Shown here one piece after another: positions 60,219 through 64,000 of a stretch of 64,000 nt of DNA. The notes below the pieces were generated by a model. That model had not been told where the DNA came from. It worked only from the letters and a program-made list of their open reading frames with translations, and searched no databases. Origin of the DNA: JAAYCI01 sp964371725 (GTDB lineage: Bacteria; Bacillota; Clostridia; Oscillospirales; Ruminococcaceae); assembly GCA_964371725.1 (NCBI GenBank), contig CAYJNQ010000004.1, forward strand, positions 38,061 to 102,060. Direction: 5' to 3'. The position numbers and the translations under genes are program-made. The stretch's first letter is position 1; each line of letters begins with the position of its first letter.

Positions 60219-63110
60219 TTATTCGTCCAGCGGGTCTTCAACAAACAGATCCTCATCGGTGAAAATATCCTCCGGGTTCAGCGGGGCCACCTCGTCTTCG
60301 TCCTCAAAATCATCGGCCTCTAAATTTTCTATCTCTTCAATTTCATACTTGCCTTCCAGTTCCTCTTCAACCAGAACATCTTCGCCCACCGGCATATCGC
60401 CACGTGGGTAGGCATCGTCTTCATCGTAGTTCTGCTTTAGATCAATCTCATTGCCTTCTCTGTCTTGCACAGCCATTTCAAGGCCCAGGCTTTGCAGCTC
60501 TTTTATCAGCACGCGGAAGCTCTCGGGAATACCGGCCTCGGGCACTTGCTGGCCCTTCACAATGGATTCGTAGGTTTTCACACGGCCCACCACATCGTCA
60601 CTTTTCACCGTGAGAATCTCCTGCAAAGTATAAGCAGCACCATAAGCTTCCAGTGCCCACACCTCCATCTCACCAAAACGCTGGCCGCCAAACTGAGCCT
60701 TGCCGCCAAGCGGTTGCTGCGTTACAAGGCTGTAAGGGCCTGTGGAACGGGCATGAATTTTATCGTCCACGAGATGGTGCAATTTAAGATAATACATATA
60801 ACCAACGGTAACACGGTTGTCGAAGCGGTCGCCTGTGCGCCCGTCATACACAACGCTTTTCCCGTCCGGTTGCATGCCTGCCTTTTCAAAACAAGCGCGG
60901 ATATCGGATTCGTGTGCACCGTCAAACACCGGCGTCATCACCTTCCAGCCAAGGGCACTGGCTGCATAGCCCAGATGCACTTCAAGCACCTGGCCGATGT
61001 TCATACGGCTGGGCACGCCCAGGGGGTTTAGCACGATGTCAAGCGGTGTGCCATCCTCGAGGAAGGGCATGTCCTCCTGTGGCAGAATACGGGAAACAAC
61101 ACCCTTATTTCCGTGGCGTCCGGCCATTTTATCGCCCACGGAAATTTTGCGTTTCTGTGCAATGTAGCAGCGCACCACTTCGCGAACACCCGGTTGCAGT
61201 TCGTCGCTGTTTTCCGGTGTGAACACTTTCACATCCACGATGATGCCGTATTCACCGTGCGGCACACGCAGGCTTGTGTCGCGCACTTCACGCGCTTTTT
61301 CGCCAAAAATAGCACGCAACAAGCGCTCTTCCGGTGTCAATTCCGTCTCACCTTTCGGCGTTACCTTGCCCACCAAAATATCGCCGGCCACCACCTCGGC
61401 ACCGATGCGAATAATCCCTTTTTCATCTAAGTCTTTGAGTGCATCCTCGCTTACATTCGGAATATCGCGCGTGATTTCCTCCGGCCCCAATTTTGTCTCA
61501 CGGGCATCCTGTTCGTACTCCTCAATGTGGATGGAAGTATACACATCTTCACGCACAATTTTTTCATTGATGAGCACAGCATCTTCGTAGTTGTAGCCCT
61601 CCCAAGTCATGAACCCGATGAGTGCATTTTTCCCGAGTGAAATTTCGCCATTTTTGGTGGCGGGGCCATCGGCCAAAACCTGTCCCTCATGCACTTCGTC
61701 GCCCTTGCTCACAATGGGTCTTTGGTTCACACAAGTACCTTGGTTCGAGCGCATGAACTTAATCAAATCATAGTTATCCACTTCGCCGTTTGCAGCGCGC
61801 ACCACAATGTTGTTCGCCGTTACACGCTCCACAACACCTGCGCGGCGTGCAAGCGGGCACACACCCGAATCGGTGGCGGCTTTGTATTCCATGCCCGTTG
61901 CCACAATGGGCTGCTGGGTCATGAGCAATGGCACGGCCTGGCGCTGCATGTTCGAGCCCATGAGCGCACGGTTTGCATCGTCATTTTCCAAAAACGGAAT
62001 CATCGCTGTGGCCACCGAAAGCACCATCTTGGGCGACACATCCATGTAGTCGGCCTTTTCGCGTGCCACCTCAATAATCAAATCTTGATGGCGTGCATGC
62101 ACACGCTCACGTGCAAAACGGCCGTTTTCATCCAGCGGTTCATTGGCCTGCGCCACGGTGTATTCATCTTCCACATCGGCAGTCATATACACCACTTCAC
62201 TGGTTACAACGCCGGTTTCCTTGTCCACCCTGCGGTAGGGTGCCTCCACAAAACCGTATTCATTGATACGCGCAAAAGTGGCAAGATAAGAAATCAAGCC
62301 GATATTCGGGCCCTCCGGCGTTTCGATGGGGCACATGCGCCCGTAGTGGCTGTAATGCACATCGCGCACTTCAAAGCCCGCTCTGTCTCGCGAGAGACCA
62401 CCGGGCCCCAAGGCCGACAGGCGACGCTTGTGTGTAAGCTCTGCCAGCGGGTTATTTTGATCCATAAATTGAGACAGTGGCGAAGAACCGAAAAATTCTT
62501 TGATGGAACTGGTGACAGGACGAATGTTGATGAGTGCCTGCGGGGTGACCACATCCATGTCTTGCGCCTGCAAGGTCATGCGCTCACGAATCACACGCTC
62601 CATGCGGGAAAATCCGATGCGGAATTGGTTTTGCAAAAGCTCGCCCACACTGCGAATGCGGCGGTTGCCAAGATGGTCAATGTCATCTGTGTGACCAATG
62701 CCATGCGCCAACCCATTCAAATAGTTGATAGAGGAAAAAATATCATCCTTGGTTACGGTTCGGCTAACCAAGCTGATGTAATCCCGGGCACCTTCGTTGT
62801 CCGGTGCATATTCACGCTCGCGGTCACTGCGGTTGAGTTCACGACGAATCAGCTCTTTGCGTTCGTCGTCGTCGTCGGTTTCGTTCATAATCTGTTGCAG
62901 CAGAACAAAGTTCACTTTTTCCGAGATGCCCAACTCTTCCTTTACATCAAAGCCAAGGAAATAGCTTGCATCCACCACGCCGTTGGAGATCACTTTGACC
63001 TCTTTATCGTCCACTTTAAGATACACGGAATTTACACCGTTGCGCTCAATTTCCTCTGCCATGCCGCGGCTGATTTTATCGCCGGCCGCACACAAAAGCT
63101 CACCCATCAA
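60219..63110 (-). CDS. rpoB: RNA polymerase subunit beta, C-terminal part (second open frame)
   Basis: This 963-residue frame carries RpoB from the near lobe to the C-terminus, including the rifampicin region (SSPLSQFMDQNNPLAELTHKRR, drug-sensitive residues) and a long acidic tail. Its reading frame starts at a TTG (63110) or ATG (63107) that overlaps the TGA of the first part as TGATG. No ribosome site lies before it. Joining both frames needs one extra base and restores an alignment of exact length around DVIAP and GELLCAAGDKI. Either rpoB is naturally split here or one base was lost in the sequence. Confidence 0.9.
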   Translation of the reverse strand: MMGELLCAAGDKISRGMAEEIERNGVNSVYLKVDDKEVKVISNGVVDASYFLGFDVKEELGISEKVNFVLLQQIMNETDDDDERKELIRRELNRSDREREYAPDNEGARDYISLVSRTVTKDDIFSSINYLNGLAHGIGHTDDIDHLGNRRIRSVGELLQNQFRIGFSRMERVIRERMTLQAQDMDVVTPQALINIRPVTSSIKEFFGSSPLSQFMDQNNPLAELTHKRRLSALGPGGLSRDRAGFEVRDVHYSHYGRMCPIETPEGPNIGLISYLATFARINEYGFVEAPYRRVDKETGVVTSEVVYMTADVEDEYTVAQANEPLDENGRFARERVHARHQDLIIEVAREKADYMDVSPKMVLSVATAMIPFLENDDANRALMGSNMQRQAVPLLMTQQPIVATGMEYKAATDSGVCPLARRAGVVERVTANNIVVRAANGEVDNYDLIKFMRSNQGTCVNQRPIVSKGDEVHEGQVLADGPATKNGEISLGKNALIGFMTWEGYNYEDAVLINEKIVREDVYTSIHIEEYEQDARETKLGPEEITRDIPNVSEDALKDLDEKGIIRIGAEVVAGDILVGKVTPKGETELTPEERLLRAIFGEKAREVRDTSLRVPHGEYGIIVDVKVFTPENSDELQPGVREVVRCYIAQKRKISVGDKMAGRHGNKGVVSRILPQEDMPFLEDGTPLDIVLNPLGVPSRMNIGQVLEVHLGYAASALGWKVMTPVFDGAHESDIRACFEKAGMQPDGKSVVYDGRTGDRFDNRVTVGYMYYLKLHHLVDDKIHARSTGPYSLVTQQPLGGKAQFGGQRFGEMEVWALEAYGAAYTLQEILTVKSDDVVGRVKTYESIVKGQQVPEAGIPESFRVLIKELQSLGLEMAVQDREGNEIDLKQNYDEDDAYPRGDMPVGEDVLVEEELEGKYEIEEIENLEADDFEDEDEVAPLNPEDIFTDEDLFVEDPLDE

Positions 63111-64000
63111 GGGGCAATCACGTCACGCGCGGCCACAAAACCGGTGATACGCCGGCCAATGGCCAATTTTTTGTTCATTTTATAGCGGCCGAAACGAGAC
63201 AAATCGTAACGGTGCGGGTCGAAAAACAAATTCTCGATGTGGCTTTTCGCACTGTCCACCGTGGGCGGTTCACCCGGGCGCAACTTGCGGTAGGTTTCCA
63301 AAAGGCCTTCTTCCACATTTTTAGCCGAGTCCTTGGCGATTGTGGCTTCAATGCGGTCGTCCTCGCCAAAAAAATCTCTAATTTGGCTGTCTTCACCAAG
63401 ACCGAGCGCACGCAAAAACACCGTAACCGGCAATTTTCGCGTTTTATCTATACGAACACTGAACACATCGTCACTGCTGGTCTCATATTCCAGCCACGCA
63501 CCACGGTTCGGGTTGAGCGTAGTGGAAAACAATTGCTTACCGGTTTTGTCGTAACTTTCACCAAAATACACACCGGGCGAACGCACCAGCTGGGAAACAA
63601 TCACACGCTCGGCACCATTGATAATGAATGTGCCGCTTTCCGTCATCAGCGGAAAATCGCCCATGAAAATTTCTTGCTCTTTCACCTCACCCGTGTCTTT
63701 GTTGAACAAACGGGTTGTGACACGCAGCGGTGCCGCATAGGTAACATCGCGGTCTTTGCAGTCTTTTATAGAATACTTTGGCTGAGAATCCAAGCGGTAG
63801 TCGATAAAATCGAGCATCAAGGAACCCGAATAATCTTCCACCGAGCCAACATCTCGAAAAATTTCCCGCAATCCCTCTTTCAAGAACCACTGATAGGAAT
63901 CTTTCTGCACTTCAATGAGGTTTGGCATATCCAATACTTCATCAATGTGGGAAAAACTCATGCGTTCCGTCGTTCCAAGCTTTACCGGCTTGACATTCAC
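63107..64000 (-). CDS. rpoB: RNA polymerase subunit beta, N-terminal part (first open frame)
   Basis: A 297-residue frame starting VKPVKLGTTERMSFSHIDEV, as clostridial RpoB does. It includes GTFIINGAERVIVSQLVRSPGVYF and ends DVIAP before TGA. The GTG at the window edge (64000) may be the true start or the frame may go on outside. A normal RpoB would continue; the rest is in the overlapping frame 60219-63110. Confidence 0.9.
   Translation of the reverse strand: MNVKPVKLGTTERMSFSHIDEVLDMPNLIEVQKDSYQWFLKEGLREIFRDVGSVEDYSGSLMLDFIDYRLDSQPKYSIKDCKDRDVTYAAPLRVTTRLFNKDTGEVKEQEIFMGDFPLMTESGTFIINGAERVIVSQLVRSPGVYFGESYDKTGKQLFSTTLNPNRGAWLEYETSSDDVFSVRIDKTRKLPVTVFLRALGLGEDSQIRDFFGEDDRIEATIAKDSAKNVEEGLLETYRKLRPGEPPTVDSAKSHIENLFFDPHRYDLSRFGRYKMNKKLAIGRRITGFVAARDVIAP

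Noticed and set aside
61689..63185. A 498-codon open frame on the plus strand opposite rpoB
   Set aside because: It is antisense to the conserved rpoB sequence, has Cys/His-rich text typical of a shadow frame, and has no ribosome site.

Overview
The window looks like a chromosomal segment of an anaerobic Firmicute of the class Clostridia. The reasons are strong Shine-Dalgarno sequences before most genes, many four-base ATGA gene overlaps, an anaerobic (early cobalt insertion, CbiK-type) cobalamin pathway, a GatCAB transamidosome operon, a recA-recX-rimO-pgsA group and rpoB-rpoC of Clostridial type. No tRNA, rRNA, CRISPR array, phage or insertion sequence was seen. Most genes lie on the minus strand.

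Region 1 (1-15.7 kb, minus strand): one very compact cobalamin operon of 19 genes, read from a sigma-A promoter (about 15.69 kb) through a cobalamin riboswitch and a Rho-independent terminator. The order is cbiM-cbiN-cbiQ-cbiO/cbiK fusion (cobalt uptake and cobalt chelation), cbiD-cbiL-cbiF-cbiG-cbiH-cbiJ-cbiET-cbiA (corrin ring), then cobT-cobU-cobS-short cobU paralogue-cobC-cbiB-cobD (lower ligand and nucleotide loop). cobD runs off the left edge. cbiC and cbiP are not in the window.

Region 2 (15.8-24.1 kb): a chemoreceptor with an extracytoplasmic CZB-type zinc-binding domain, a membrane protein, a DUF815 AAA ATPase, and a divergent plus-strand operon for a seven-subunit Mrp/Mbh-type cation/proton antiporter that has no MrpA.

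Region 3 (24.1-32.6 kb): two minus-strand redox operons with a GntR/HutC regulator between them. One is an anaerobic glycerol-3-phosphate dehydrogenase set (FAD oxidoreductase with BFD domain, NAD(FAD) oxidoreductase, DUF1667). The other is a multi-subunit amine/imino-acid dehydrogenase of the HcnABC/hydroxyproline-dehydrogenase type followed by a pterin-dependent methyltransferase. Three near-identical palindromes next to these genes look like the regulator's operators.

Region 4 (32.7-48.7 kb): gatCAB with a T-box-like leader, a lipoprotein and a secreted glucosaminidase, an acetyltransferase, a TetR-ABC-MFS export island with visible operators, a GT-C glycosyltransferase with two small EamA proteins, and a plus-strand membrane thioredoxin plus CcdA pair.

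Region 5 (48.9-64 kb, minus strand): housekeeping genes cysS, a membrane protein, pgsA, rimO, recX, recA, a second GT-C-like membrane protein, rpoC and rpoB. rpoB is broken into two overlapping open frames by an apparent one-base shift near residue 297, which is either a true split gene or a sequence error.
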